From the NCBI GenBank assembly GCA_964559535.1, contig CAZLIC010000087.1, positions 1-17,438 on the forward strand: a stretch of 17,438 nucleotides of DNA. The letters run 5' to 3'. A program made the position numbers and the translations under genes. Of the stretch, positions 1-6,713 are shown one piece after another. The notes beneath the pieces were generated by a model, which was not told the DNA's origin, searched no databases, and saw only the letters and a list, made by a program, of their open reading frames with translations. This DNA is from CAZLIC01 sp964559535. GTDB lineage: Bacteria > Pseudomonadota > Alphaproteobacteria > Rhodobacterales > Rhodobacteraceae. The stretch's first letter is position 1. Each line of letters opens with the position of its first letter.

Positions 1-41
1 ATCTTGCCGAGAAAACTCTACTCATGCAGCCCCTTACTTTC

Positions 42-61
42 GGGGGGGATTACCCCCCCCC
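42..61. repeat. G7/C9 homopolymer hairpin
   Basis: A run of seven G (42-48) is followed by ATTA and a run of nine C (53-61), giving a perfect 7-bp stem with a 4-base loop. There is no T tract on either side, so it is not a standard intrinsic terminator. It lies at the extreme left edge, downstream of the last gene of the minus-strand ABC operon. Homopolymers of this length are prone to slippage and sequencing error, so the exact run lengths are uncertain. Confidence 0.6.
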
Positions 62-69
62 AGTGGCGG

Positions 70-100
70 ACCCTGCGCAGCGTGCTTAACCGCGCAGGGT
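70..100. repeat. 9-bp inverted repeat downstream of the ABC operon
   Basis: ACCCTGCGC at 70-78 is perfectly complementary to GCGCAGGGT at 92-100, with a 13-base loop. It lies 43 bases beyond the stop codon of the thrombospondin-repeat gene on the minus strand. No U tract follows in either direction. It could act as a 3'-end stabilising hairpin or a factor-dependent termination site for the operon, but this is inference. The rest of 1-142 holds no gene I can support; a minus-strand ATG at 25 with a nearby GGGG could start a gene running off the left edge, but only 8 codons are visible. Confidence 0.5.
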
Positions 101-142
101 AGGAAGCAACAGAAATCAGATGCATGCGGTTCGAGCCAGATC

Positions 143-775
143 TCAGTCGGCAGCTTCCGCACCGCCCTTGTCCTTGGCGACATCGACACTGACCGGCGCG
201 AAGCCGTCCGCTTTCACAACGACGCTGACCGTCTTCGCCGCCTCACTGGTGAGGTAGATCGAGTTCGGGTTGGCGCGGAAATGCCCGGCAACGGCTCCGT
301 CATCGAAGTGAATCCGCGCCTCGCCGCCGGCGGGAACGCTGAAGCCGTCAAGCGTGCGGAAGGTGCCCTCGACCTTACCCGTATCGGCATCGGTCATGCT
401 GTAGTAGATCGAAAAGCCGGACAGATCCGTGCTGCCCGAATTGGTCACCAGAAGCTCCAGGTGGTCGGTCGCGTCCTTCTTCGCGGCATAGTCATAGTTG
501 TTCTCAACCAGCGCCTCCTTGATCGCGAAGGTGGCAGGTGCGCCCGTCATGTCGAGCGGGTTTTCCATGAAGGCGGGGTCGGCATCGGCCAGATCGTTCT
601 GGCCATCTCCATCGGTGTCAGCGACCATCGGATCGGTGCCAAGCAGCGCCTCTGCCGCATCGGGCACACCGTCGCCATCCGTATCGGTTGCGGTCTGCGA
701 AAACCCGGGGCTGGCCAGCGTCAGGCCAAGGAGGGAGACAAGCGCAAGCGTCGAGACGTGTTTCTTGAGGGTCAT
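143..775 (-). CDS. Secreted thrombospondin type-3 repeat calcium-binding protein
   Basis: 210-residue exported protein. Residues 1-26 form a signal peptide (KK, a hydrophobic core, cleavage near SPGFSQ). Two copies of the DxDxDGxxD calcium-binding repeat follow: DTDGDGVPDAAE at 31-42 and DTDGDGQNDLAD at 53-64. Residues about 82-190 look like a beta-rich domain with no family I can name. The C-terminus is charged (KDKGGAEAAD). It is the last gene of a minus-strand operon, 18 bp behind the second ABC permease, so it is probably a periplasmic or surface partner or substrate of that transporter. The start ATG at 775 has GGAACC-type purines upstream and begins directly at the signal peptide. The calcium-binding repeat is seen; the relation to the transporter is inferred from position. 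Confidence 0.85.
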   Translation of the reverse strand: MTLKKHVSTLALVSLLGLTLASPGFSQTATDTDGDGVPDAAEALLGTDPMVADTDGDGQNDLADADPAFMENPLDMTGAPATFAIKEALVENNYDYAAKKDATDHLELLVTNSGSTDLSGFSIYYSMTDADTGKVEGTFRTLDGFSVPAGGEARIHFDDGAVAGHFRANPNSIYLTSEAAKTVSVVVKADGFAPVSVDVAKDKGGAEAAD

Positions 776-793
776 GGTTCGGTTCCTTTGAAT

Positions 794-1801
794 TCAGGCT
801 TTTGCAAGCCGGTCGGGGTTGAGGGGAAGGGCAAGCGCAATCGCGATGAGCCCGAGGGCGGTGAGAAAGATCCAGATGAGATTGCCCCGCATCTCGGTCA
901 GGATCGGGCCAAGCGGCATGCCGGCATAGGTCGCCTTGATGCCCAGGACGGCGAAGGTGAACCGCTCGAAATGCTTGGTGACCGAGGCCTGCTCGATGCC
1001 GTCGCGCACCGTCTCGAAGGTGGCGAAACCCTTCATGATCTCGACCTGATCGGGCTTGGCGATGTTCAACTGCTTGAACACGCCGCCGGCCACCTGATTG
1101 TCGGGGTCGAGCGTATCGCCGATCTGGGGGGCGATCAGCACCAGCGTCAGCCAGACCGCGAAGGCGACCAGAAGCGCGTGACTGGACTGCTTCATGTGCA
1201 GCGACAGGATGAAACTGACCAGGAAGAAGCAGGCGGTGTAGGCGACGGCCACGCCCCAGACGACGGCAATGCGCAGAAGGTCGTCCGCGCCCAGACCGAT
1301 GCCGGACATGAGGTGCAAGAGCAGGGTCAGCCCGCCCAGAACCAGCGCAAGACCGCCCGCCAGCAGGCCGATCCCGGCAAGGGCCTTTCCCGCCACGAAT
1401 TGCCACCGGCGCATCGGGCGCGTCAGCATCAGCGCCAGAGTTTGCCGTCCGCGTTCGCTGGCAGCCGAGCGGTAGCCGATCAGGATGGCGATGGCGGCTC
1501 CGATGATCTCGATCTGCTCGATCGCGCCGCGCAGCAGGCGGAGCGGGTAGAACTCGGGTGCCCTGATCGCATCGGCGGATTTCCCAAGCGCCAGCAGCGT
1601 GGCCTTCGCCGCCTCGTAGGTGGCGACATCGCTGCGCAAGGCAATGGCGCCCGTCACAAGGGCCACCAGGGCTGCAAGGCCCAGAAAGGCGGTGACGATC
1701 AGGATGAACCGGTCCCGCAGGGCATCGCGGATGTCCTTGGCGGCGATGGTGCGGACGGGGGTCGGGGTCAGCCGGGCGGGGATCAGGGCTGCGTCAGACA
1801 T
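794..1801 (-). CDS. ABC-2 type transporter permease, second subunit
   Basis: 335-residue integral membrane protein with about six hydrophobic segments: residues about 32-55, 98-115, 140-165, 178-200, 208-226 and 307-328. A long soluble stretch (about 226-290) sits before the last helix. The RQTLALMLTRPMRRWQFVAGK segment around 120-140 is typical of NosY-like and ABC-2 permeases, where it connects to the ATPase. It overlaps the upstream permease gene by 8 bp (1794-1801), indicating translational coupling. With its paralogue-like partner and the ATPase it should form a heterodimeric transporter. The substrate is unknown. The nearby exported calcium-binding protein and the predicted envelope regulon suggest a role at the cell envelope, but no substrate can be read from the sequence. 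Confidence 0.85.
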   Translation of the reverse strand: MSDAALIPARLTPTPVRTIAAKDIRDALRDRFILIVTAFLGLAALVALVTGAIALRSDVATYEAAKATLLALGKSADAIRAPEFYPLRLLRGAIEQIEIIGAAIAILIGYRSAASERGRQTLALMLTRPMRRWQFVAGKALAGIGLLAGGLALVLGGLTLLLHLMSGIGLGADDLLRIAVVWGVAVAYTACFFLVSFILSLHMKQSSHALLVAFAVWLTLVLIAPQIGDTLDPDNQVAGGVFKQLNIAKPDQVEIMKGFATFETVRDGIEQASVTKHFERFTFAVLGIKATYAGMPLGPILTEMRGNLIWIFLTALGLIAIALALPLNPDRLAKA

Positions 1802-2741
1802 TGTACTCTCCTTCGGTCATGGAAAGCCGGGTCAGCGCGCGCCAGGCAAAGGCAGCAGCCACGGCTGTGGCAAGGATCAGCGTCATGACAGGCGGGATGA
1901 AGGACGGCGAGGCGATGCCCTGCGGCAGGTAGTCCAGCAGTCCCGCCGAGGCGAACTTGTAGGCGTCGGCCAGCGAGACGGGGCCAAGAACGACGGCTGC
2001 CCAGTGGAAAAAGCTGGTGTCGGGCGGGATGGCCAGCGCCGAGATCGGGTTGATCGCGGCCGTGGGGTTCAGGTTTGCGGTCAGCTGCGGCAGGATGAAC
2101 GTCAGGGTCAGCCAGAGGGTGACGGGCAGCAACAGCCCGACGGTTTCCGACCGCGCGGCCGCCCCGGCAGCAAGACCGATCAGGCCGAAGATGGCCATGT
2201 AAAGCGTGGTAACGGCCATGAACCCGGCCAGTTGCGCCCATTGCAGGCCGGTCAGCGTGATGGCAGGCAGCACCAGAAAGGTCGCAACGGCCACCGCTCC
2301 GGCCACCGCGCCCAGGGCCAGAATCAACCCTACCAGGGCGGCAATCTTGCCTGCCGCAAAGGCGTTGCGACCAAGCGGACGGATGCCGATCAGCGGCAAT
2401 ACTCCCGCCTTGCGATCCAAGCCAACCAGCCGATTGCCGATCACGATGGCCGACAACGCCCCGATCAGCGCCACGTAAACCGACATGTTGCGCATCAACG
2501 ATAGGGGCGAGATGTCCAGCACCGGATTCGTCGGTACAGGTTGGCCGGCCTTTTGAAGAAAGGCCGTCGCGTCCAGATAGATGCGGTTGACGGTCGAGGT
2601 GGCGGACCAACCGAGCCAGGCTGAAATCAGCACAAGTACGACGAACATCAGCGACAGAAGTGCCACCGTTCGTTCGCGCAGCACGAAGCTTGCGGATTGG
2701 CGGGCGATCAGCCAGCCGGGTGAAGGTGCGGCTTCCATCAT
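1794..2741 (-). CDS. ABC-2 type transporter permease, first subunit
   Basis: 315-residue membrane protein. A cytoplasmic N-terminus (MMEAAPSPGWLIARQSASF) is followed by a first helix at about 27-47. A periplasmic loop contains PVPTNPVLDISPLSL, and five further helices follow, including AGFMAVTTLYMAIFGLIGLA. The segment GLDRKAGVLPLIGIRPLGRN (about 127-146) matches the ATPase-coupling region found in NosY/DUF3526-type permeases. The start codon overlaps the stop codon of the ATPase gene (ATGA, 2738-2741), and the 3' end overlaps the next permease by 8 bp. This fixes the order ATPase, permease 1, permease 2 in one transcript. Similar in layout to the second permease but clearly a different sequence, so the transporter is predicted to be a heterodimer. 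Substrate not known. Confidence 0.85.
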   Translation of the reverse strand: MMEAAPSPGWLIARQSASFVLRERTVALLSLMFVVLVLISAWLGWSATSTVNRIYLDATAFLQKAGQPVPTNPVLDISPLSLMRNMSVYVALIGALSAIVIGNRLVGLDRKAGVLPLIGIRPLGRNAFAAGKIAALVGLILALGAVAGAVAVATFLVLPAITLTGLQWAQLAGFMAVTTLYMAIFGLIGLAAGAAARSETVGLLLPVTLWLTLTFILPQLTANLNPTAAINPISALAIPPDTSFFHWAAVVLGPVSLADAYKFASAGLLDYLPQGIASPSFIPPVMTLILATAVAAAFAWRALTRLSMTEGEYNV

Positions 2742-3487
2742 GCCACCTCGGCCAGACGACCGACCGGAGTCAGCGACAGATAAAGTTCCTCCAAGGCCGC
2801 ATCGTCGCCATAGCGGGCAGTCACGGCGTCGATCCGGTCGTGGAACACCAGCTTGCCGTGGCTTAGCACGGCGATGCTGGTGCAGGTCTTGGCAATCTCG
2901 GAAATCAGATGGGTGTTCATGAAGATGGTCATCCCGAACTCGGTGTTCAGGCGCATCACCAGATCGCGCAGCATCTTGATGCCCATCGGGTCGAGTCCTG
3001 ACGTGGGCTCGTCCAGAAACAGCACGGCAGGTTCATGCAGGATCGCCTGCGCGAGACCGACGCGCTGCCGCATGCCTTTTGAAAACCCGCCGACCCGTTT
3101 GTCCGCCAGATAGCTGCAATCCAGCAACTCAAGCACCTCTCTGACGCGGCGCGCTGGGGCATTGACGCCCGAAAGGCGTGCGAAGAACACGAGGTTTTCA
3201 GCAGCGGTCAGAGTGTCGTAAAGCCGCACGTTTTCGGGGACGTAGCCAATGCGACGGCGCACTTCCAGAGGGTCTTTGTTGATATCGTATCCTGCGACCG
3301 TGGCGGTGCCGGACGCCGGACGCGCCAGAGTGGTCAGCATCTGGATGGTCGTCGTCTTGCCCGCGCCGTTGTGACCGAGAAAGCCGAAGATCTCGCCCCG
3401 TTCGATGTCCATCGACAGGGCGTCGACGGCAGTCACCCCGTCGAAGGATTGGGTCAGCCGGTCCAACCGGATCAGGGGTTCTGACAT
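2738..3487 (-). CDS. ABC transporter ATP-binding protein (NosF-like)
   Basis: 249-residue ATPase that powers the two following permeases. The Walker A loop is GHNGAGKTT (38-46). The signature is FSKGMRQRVGLA (135-146), Walker B is VLFLDEPTSGLDP (155-167) and the switch histidine is H193 in MNTHLISE. The Q-loop position carries E85 (GYVPE), as is common in this exporter subfamily. All catalytic motifs are intact. The reading frame stays open upstream to 3742, but the ATG at 3487 has an AAGGAA ribosome site 8 bp upstream and begins at the usual position for the family, so I chose it. It is the first gene of the operon. A predicted OmpR-family operator lies 74 bp upstream. The closest analogy is NosF in NosDFY; no nos genes are present, so I give no symbol. 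Confidence 0.92.
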   Translation of the reverse strand: MSEPLIRLDRLTQSFDGVTAVDALSMDIERGEIFGFLGHNGAGKTTTIQMLTTLARPASGTATVAGYDINKDPLEVRRRIGYVPENVRLYDTLTAAENLVFFARLSGVNAPARRVREVLELLDCSYLADKRVGGFSKGMRQRVGLAQAILHEPAVLFLDEPTSGLDPMGIKMLRDLVMRLNTEFGMTIFMNTHLISEIAKTCTSIAVLSHGKLVFHDRIDAVTARYGDDAALEELYLSLTPVGRLAEVA

Positions 3488-3561
3488 TTTCTGGTTCCTT
3501 TTCGGGGTGGCGAGGACGAGTTTCTGATGGACCCTGTGTTGACGGCCTGCACCGCAGCCGC

Positions 3562-3588
3562 CTTTCGCCCGACTTACAGTTCTGTAAT
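3562..3588 (-). promoter_or_regulatory. Predicted response-regulator operator, ABC operon
   Basis: Contains the perfect palindrome TTACAGTTCTGTAA (3574-3587). Read on the minus strand, TGTAAG (3578-3573) is followed exactly 11 bp later by CGAAAG (3567-3562), which points towards the ABC ATPase start 74 bp away. It matches four other sites in this window. I see no good -10 hexamer in the GC-rich stretch behind it, so the promoter itself is not defined. Confidence 0.65.
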
Positions 3589-3610
3589 GCAGGCTTTTTC
3601 TGCGGGTGAA

Positions 3611-3650
3611 TTCAGACAAAAGGAAAAGGCGGCGCCTCGCGGCGCCGCCT
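3611..3650 (-). terminator. Intrinsic terminator of the PepSY gene
   Basis: On the minus strand a 10-bp perfect GC stem (3641-3650 pairing with 3627-3636, loop of four) is followed by TTTTCCTTTTGT. It begins 22 bp after the stop codon at 3672. This is a textbook rho-independent terminator and separates the PepSY transcript from the ABC operon, which therefore needs its own promoter. Confidence 0.9.
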
Positions 3651-3671
3651 CTCCAGTCTCCGGCTCTGAGA

Positions 3672-4070
3672 TCAGTTGTCGGCGTTTTCGCCATCCTGCT
3701 CGTCGTCGCCGATTTCGCTGTCGTCTTCATCCTCCTGATCATTCTCGTCCAGGCTGACCTTCATCACCTTGCCATCGGCCGGGTTGATCGCGACGGTCTT
3801 CTCTGTGCCGTCCGCAAGGACCACATCGGCCATGATCAGGTCAGGCGCACCGTCCTCCCCGTTCTGGAATTCGATGCCCGACACCTTCCCGCCCGCTGCC
3901 GCCTCGGCGGCGGCAATCGCTTGCGACATGCTGGTCGGCGACGCCATGAAGGCTTGCGCTTCTTCCATCGGATCTTCGGTGCCTTTGGTTTCGGCGAACG
4001 CCGAGTTGCCGGACATCAGGGAAAGCGCCATAAGTGCGCCAACGGTTGCCAGGGAATTCTTCGTTTTCAT
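3672..4070 (-). CDS. Secreted PepSY-domain protein with acidic C-terminal tail
   Basis: 132-residue exported protein. Residues 1-26 are a signal peptide ending SAFA. A PepSY-like domain covers about 44-107: the SMSQAIAAAEAAAGGKVSGIEF helix and strand, then ADVVLADGTEKTVAINPADGKVM. The tail (108-132) has 15 Asp/Glu out of 25 residues, which could bind cations. Small periplasmic PepSY proteins are often found beside QseBC/PmrAB-type two-component systems, and some modulate the sensor kinase. The regulator-kinase pair in this window lies about 10 kb away. The ATG at 4070 has a GGAGAG ribosome site 7-10 bp upstream. It is transcribed alone: a tandem operator precedes it and an intrinsic terminator follows. 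Function as a cation-dependent modulator is inference. Confidence 0.85.
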   Translation of the reverse strand: MKTKNSLATVGALMALSLMSGNSAFAETKGTEDPMEEAQAFMASPTSMSQAIAAAEAAAGGKVSGIEFQNGEDGAPDLIMADVVLADGTEKTVAINPADGKVMKVSLDENDQEDEDDSEIGDDEQDGENADN

Positions 4071-4133
4071 GTCTCTCTCCAGTCAATCATGGCCACGGGT
4101 TGCGGCCTGATGGAAGACAGATGGGTGCGCGAT

Positions 4134-4161
4134 CTTACACCCGGCTTTCAGCGATCTTACA
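4134..4161 (-). promoter_or_regulatory. Triple 11-bp tandem operator upstream of the PepSY gene
   Basis: Read on the minus strand: TGTAAG (4161-4156), five bases, TGAAAG (4150-4145), five bases, TGTAAG (4139-4134). The period is exactly 11 bp, and the two outer copies agree over 11 bases (TGTAAGATCGC). This is the head-to-tail half-site arrangement typical of OmpR/PhoB-family regulators. It begins 3 bp beyond the stop codon of the MFS gene and lies 63 bp from the PepSY start codon. Confidence 0.75.
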
Positions 4162-4164
4162 TCC

Positions 4165-5361
4165 TCAGGTCGCAGGAAAGGTAGGCAGATTTCCGCCGCG
4201 CTTGACCAGCAGGAGGAGGGCGAGGGCGCTGAACGCGGCGCCGGTCAGAAAGGTCGCCGGGGCGCCGACGCTGTCCCACAGAAGTCCGGCGACCAGGCTT
4301 GCGACCAGAAGCGCGACGCCGCTGACCAGATTGAAAAATCCATACGCCGTGCCGCGCAGGTCGGCCGGGGCAGTGTCGGCCACCATAACAGCCAAGAGGC
4401 CCTGCGTCATGCCCATGTGCACGCCCCAGACCGCGACACCGGCGAGGACCACGGCCCAATGCGCCGAACTTGCCAGGATGAGGTCGGCCAGGATCAGCAG
4501 GGCAAGCCCCCCGATCAACAGGGATCTGTGGCTGACCCGATCAGACAGGCGGCCCAAGGGGTAGGCCGCAAGGGCATAGACCACGTTCATCGCCACCATG
4601 ACCAAGGGAACCGTGGCCAGCGGGATGCCGCTTTGCTGCGCGCGCAAGACAAGGAACGCCTCGCTGAAGCGGGCCAGCGTGAAGATGGCACCGATCCCGA
4701 CCACCTGCCAGTAAGCAGCCGGAAGGCGGGCGAGGTTGGCACGCCGGATCGGGTTCTGCCGCACGGCCCCAGGCTTTGACTGTGGCTCCTTCAGTCCGAA
4801 GGCCAGGAGGGCCACGGACATCGCGGCGGGGATCACCGCGACCCAGAACACGGCCTGAAAGTCGTTTGACCACAGCAGCATCAGACCCACCGCCAGCAAC
4901 GGGCCGACAAAGGCGCCGACGGTATCCAGCGACTGGCGCAGGCCGAACGCCGCACCGCGCAGCTCTGGCGGGGCAATGTCGGCGACGAGCGCATCGCGGG
5001 GCGCGCCGCGGATCCCCTTGCCCACGCGGTCCAGCAGGCGCGCGGTCAACACGATACCCACGCTTGGGGCAATGGCGAACAGCGGTTTGGAGATCGCCCC
5101 AAGACCATATCCGATCAGCGCCAGGCCCTTGCGCCGACCGAACCAGTCGCTGAGCACGCCGGAAAACACTTTGACGATCAGGGCGGTCGCCTCGGCCAGC
5201 CCCTCGATCAGCCCGATCACAAGCGCGCTGGCCCCCAGCGAGGTGACCAGAAACAGCGGCAACAGGCTGTGGATCATCTCGGAGGAGATATCCATCAGCA
5301 GGCTGACGAAGCCCAGCACCCAGATGCCGGTCGGAATCCTGCTGCGGGTGGGCTCGGGCAT
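4165..5361 (-). CDS. MFS exporter (drug or metabolite efflux)
   Basis: 398-residue major facilitator protein with twelve predicted helices. The N-terminal half carries DISSEMIHSLLPLFLV in helix 1, the motif-A loop GVLSDWFGRRKG (about 87-98) between helices 2 and 3, and DRVGKGIRGAPRDALVADIAP between helices 4 and 5. The C-terminal half repeats the motif-A-like loop as PLGRLSDRVSHRSLL. The SSEMI and GKGIRGAPRDAL elements belong to a widespread family of uncharacterised bacterial MFS exporters. The start at 5361 places helix 1 about 14 residues in and has a GGAG sequence about 10 bp upstream. It is divergent from the glycosyltransferase operon, sharing a 303-bp intergenic region that holds a predicted operator. 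Substrate unknown. Confidence 0.9.
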   Translation of the reverse strand: MPEPTRSRIPTGIWVLGFVSLLMDISSEMIHSLLPLFLVTSLGASALVIGLIEGLAEATALIVKVFSGVLSDWFGRRKGLALIGYGLGAISKPLFAIAPSVGIVLTARLLDRVGKGIRGAPRDALVADIAPPELRGAAFGLRQSLDTVGAFVGPLLAVGLMLLWSNDFQAVFWVAVIPAAMSVALLAFGLKEPQSKPGAVRQNPIRRANLARLPAAYWQVVGIGAIFTLARFSEAFLVLRAQQSGIPLATVPLVMVAMNVVYALAAYPLGRLSDRVSHRSLLIGGLALLILADLILASSAHWAVVLAGVAVWGVHMGMTQGLLAVMVADTAPADLRGTAYGFFNLVSGVALLVASLVAGLLWDSVGAPATFLTGAAFSALALLLLVKRGGNLPTFPAT

Positions 5362-5452
5362 GCTCGCGGCTCCGACACGATAAGCTGGTGGAAAAGAGCA
5401 GCACTGTGCGTTGCCGACCTGCGGTTGCGCAACGTCGCTAGTGGCCTGCGAC

Positions 5453-5479
5453 CTTACAAATTTGTGACCTGGCTGAAAA
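5453..5479 (+). promoter_or_regulatory. Predicted operator between MFS gene and glycosyltransferase operon
   Basis: CTTACAAATTTGTGAC (5453-5468) holds the perfect palindrome ACAAATTTGT. On the plus strand TGTGAC (5463-5468) is followed 11 bp later by TGAAAA (5474-5479). On the minus strand the core reads TGTAAGGTCGC, close to the other sites. Its position between divergent genes allows control of either or both. The plus-strand distance to the GTG start at 5665 is 185 bp, longer than at the other sites. The rest of 5362-5664 holds one small ORF and no other recognisable element. Confidence 0.6.
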
Positions 5480-5555
5480 GCCGACGTTGGTTCGGGAAGC
5501 TAGCCGGGATCTATCGGCCCGTCTCTCCAGCCACCCGGATTGGAACTCTTCGACA

Positions 5556-5660
5556 ATGCAAACCGAGTTCGTGACCTGCGCCCATGTTCTTATCCGTCGG
5601 TCCCTGAGGTGGATCAAGTCCGCTGTGTTGCCACGCAAGAATCAACGCAGAGGCGACTGA
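5556..5660 (+). CDS. Possible 34-residue cationic leader peptide
   Basis: An ATG at 5556 opens a 34-codon frame ending in TGA at 5658-5660, four bases before the GTG start of the glycosyltransferase gene. The product has eight Arg/Lys residues and a central stretch, VLIRRSLRWIKSAVL, that could form an amphipathic helix. A weak GGAA lies about 11 bases upstream. The close spacing would allow translational coupling to the GTG-started gene. A frame this short can arise by chance in GC-rich DNA, and I recognise no family, so this is only a candidate. Confidence 0.25.
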   Translation: MQTEFVTCAHVLIRRSLRWIKSAVLPRKNQRRGD

Positions 5661-5664
5661 AGTC

Positions 5665-6423
5665 GTGACCATACCAGTGTCAATCGTCGTGCCCTGTCGC
5701 AACGAGGCCGAGAACATCGTCCCCCTCATCGACGGCATCTTCAAAAGCATGGCCGCCGTCGGTCAATTTGAAATCATCGTGGTCGATGACGGATCCGACG
5801 ACGAAATGGCCGTGCTTCTCAAGGCAGAGCTGACCAACCGACCGGGCTTGCGGGTCTTGCGACATGGCCGTCCTGGCGGTCAGTCGGCCGCCATCCATTC
5901 AGGCGTGCTTGCCGCCACACACAGCCTGATCTGCACGCTGGACGGAGATGGGCAGAATCCGCCGGAAGAACTGCCGCGACTGGTCGCCCCGTTCCTTCTT
6001 CCTGCGACCGACGCCTTGGGATTGGTCGCGGGCCAACGCGTCGGCAGGAAGGACACGGTCGCGCGTCGCCTTGCATCACGCTTGGCCAACGCGCTGCGGT
6101 CATCGGTCCTGCGCGACGGCACACGCGACACCGGTTGCGGTTTGAAGTGCTTTCGCCGCGAAGCGTTTCTGGCTCTGCCTTACTTTGACCGTATGCACCG
6201 TTACCTGCCGGCCCTGTTCGCGCGCGACGGCTGGAAGATCGCACATGTCGATGTAGCCCACCGTCCTCGCGGCGCCGGGCGGTCGCACTACTCCAACTTG
6301 CAGCGTGGCCTCGTCGGCATATTCGACCTGATGGGCGTTGCCTGGTTGTTGCGACGTCGCAAAAAAACTCGTGCGTCCGAAATCGACCGCAACTCGACTG
6401 CGGTGGCAGAAAGAAACGCATGA
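5665..6423 (+). CDS. DPM1/ArnC-like family 2 glycosyltransferase
   Basis: 252-residue GT-A fold enzyme predicted to move a sugar from a nucleotide donor onto a polyprenyl phosphate at the inner face of the inner membrane. The N-terminal strand is SIVVPCRNEAENI. The nucleotide-binding acidic pair is IVVDDGSDDE (38-47), and the metal-binding DGDGQNPPEE lies at 93-102. The RDTGCGLKCFRREAF segment (154-168) is typical of dolichyl/undecaprenyl-phosphate sugar synthases. The C-terminal GLVGIFDLMGVAWLLRRR (215-232) is an amphipathic or membrane-contacting helix; unlike ArnC there are no two full transmembrane helices. GTG start, with AGAGG 11 bases upstream. It overlaps the LAB_N gene by ATGA. In context it should supply the lipid-linked sugar for the GT39 enzyme three genes downstream. 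RgtE of rhizobia (a polyprenyl-phosphate galacturonate synthase) is a useful comparison, not a proven orthologue. Confidence 0.88.
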   Translation: MTIPVSIVVPCRNEAENIVPLIDGIFKSMAAVGQFEIIVVDDGSDDEMAVLLKAELTNRPGLRVLRHGRPGGQSAAIHSGVLAATHSLICTLDGDGQNPPEELPRLVAPFLLPATDALGLVAGQRVGRKDTVARRLASRLANALRSSVLRDGTRDTGCGLKCFRREAFLALPYFDRMHRYLPALFARDGWKIAHVDVAHRPRGAGRSHYSNLQRGLVGIFDLMGVAWLLRRRKKTRASEIDRNSTAVAERNA

Positions 6424-6713
6424 TCTGGTTGATGGGGGCGTTACACGTCAGCAGCGGGACCGAACTTGCCTGGGTGATTTTCGGGCTCAGCGCCCAGTTG
6501 ATGTTCACGGCCCGGTTCATAGTGCAATGGATTGCGTCGGAACGCGCCCGTTCATCCGTGGTTCCGATTGCGTTCTGGTACTTTTCGCTGATTGGCGGTG
6601 TGATGCTGCTGGCCTATGCCCTGTATCGCAAAGACCCCGTCTTTGTGCTTGGGCAGACATTGGGCGTGGCAATCTACGCCCGCAATCTTTGGCTGATTCA
6701 TGCAAACCGATAA
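6420..6713 (+). CDS. LAB_N (lipid A biosynthesis N-terminal domain) membrane protein
   Basis: 97-residue protein with three hydrophobic helices (about 12-30, 40-62 and 70-90). It carries the LAB_N hallmark FTARFIVQWIASERARSSVVP followed by FWYFSLIGG (about 29-60) and a C-terminal RKDPVFVLGQTLGVAIYARN. This domain occurs at the N-terminus of some lipid-A-disaccharide synthases but also as a stand-alone small protein beside polyprenyl-phosphate glycosyltransferases. It starts inside the stop codon of the glycosyltransferase gene and overlaps the PAP2 gene by 14 bp. Probable role: an inner-membrane partner of the lipid-linked sugar pathway, perhaps in synthesis or flipping. The biochemical activity of the stand-alone form is not known to me. 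Confidence 0.88.
   Translation: MIWLMGALHVSSGTELAWVIFGLSAQLMFTARFIVQWIASERARSSVVPIAFWYFSLIGGVMLLAYALYRKDPVFVLGQTLGVAIYARNLWLIHANR

Noticed and set aside
1..25. Start of a minus-strand gene at position 25
   Set aside because: Only eight codons are visible before the edge; the ATG and GGGG upstream could be chance.
281..1888. 535-codon open frame on the plus strand
   Set aside because: It lies antisense to the thrombospondin-repeat and permease genes. Its product is low-complexity, rich in G, R, Q and D with no domain, as expected for a GC-rich shadow frame.
2738..3487. Naming the ATPase nosF and the permeases nosY
   Set aside because: Only general family resemblance is visible, there are two different permeases, and no nosD, nosZ or nosL gene is nearby.
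3488..3742. N-terminal extension of the ABC ATPase
   Set aside because: The extension would cross the intrinsic terminator and operator and has no domain; the ATG at 3487 has a good ribosome site and the normal family start.
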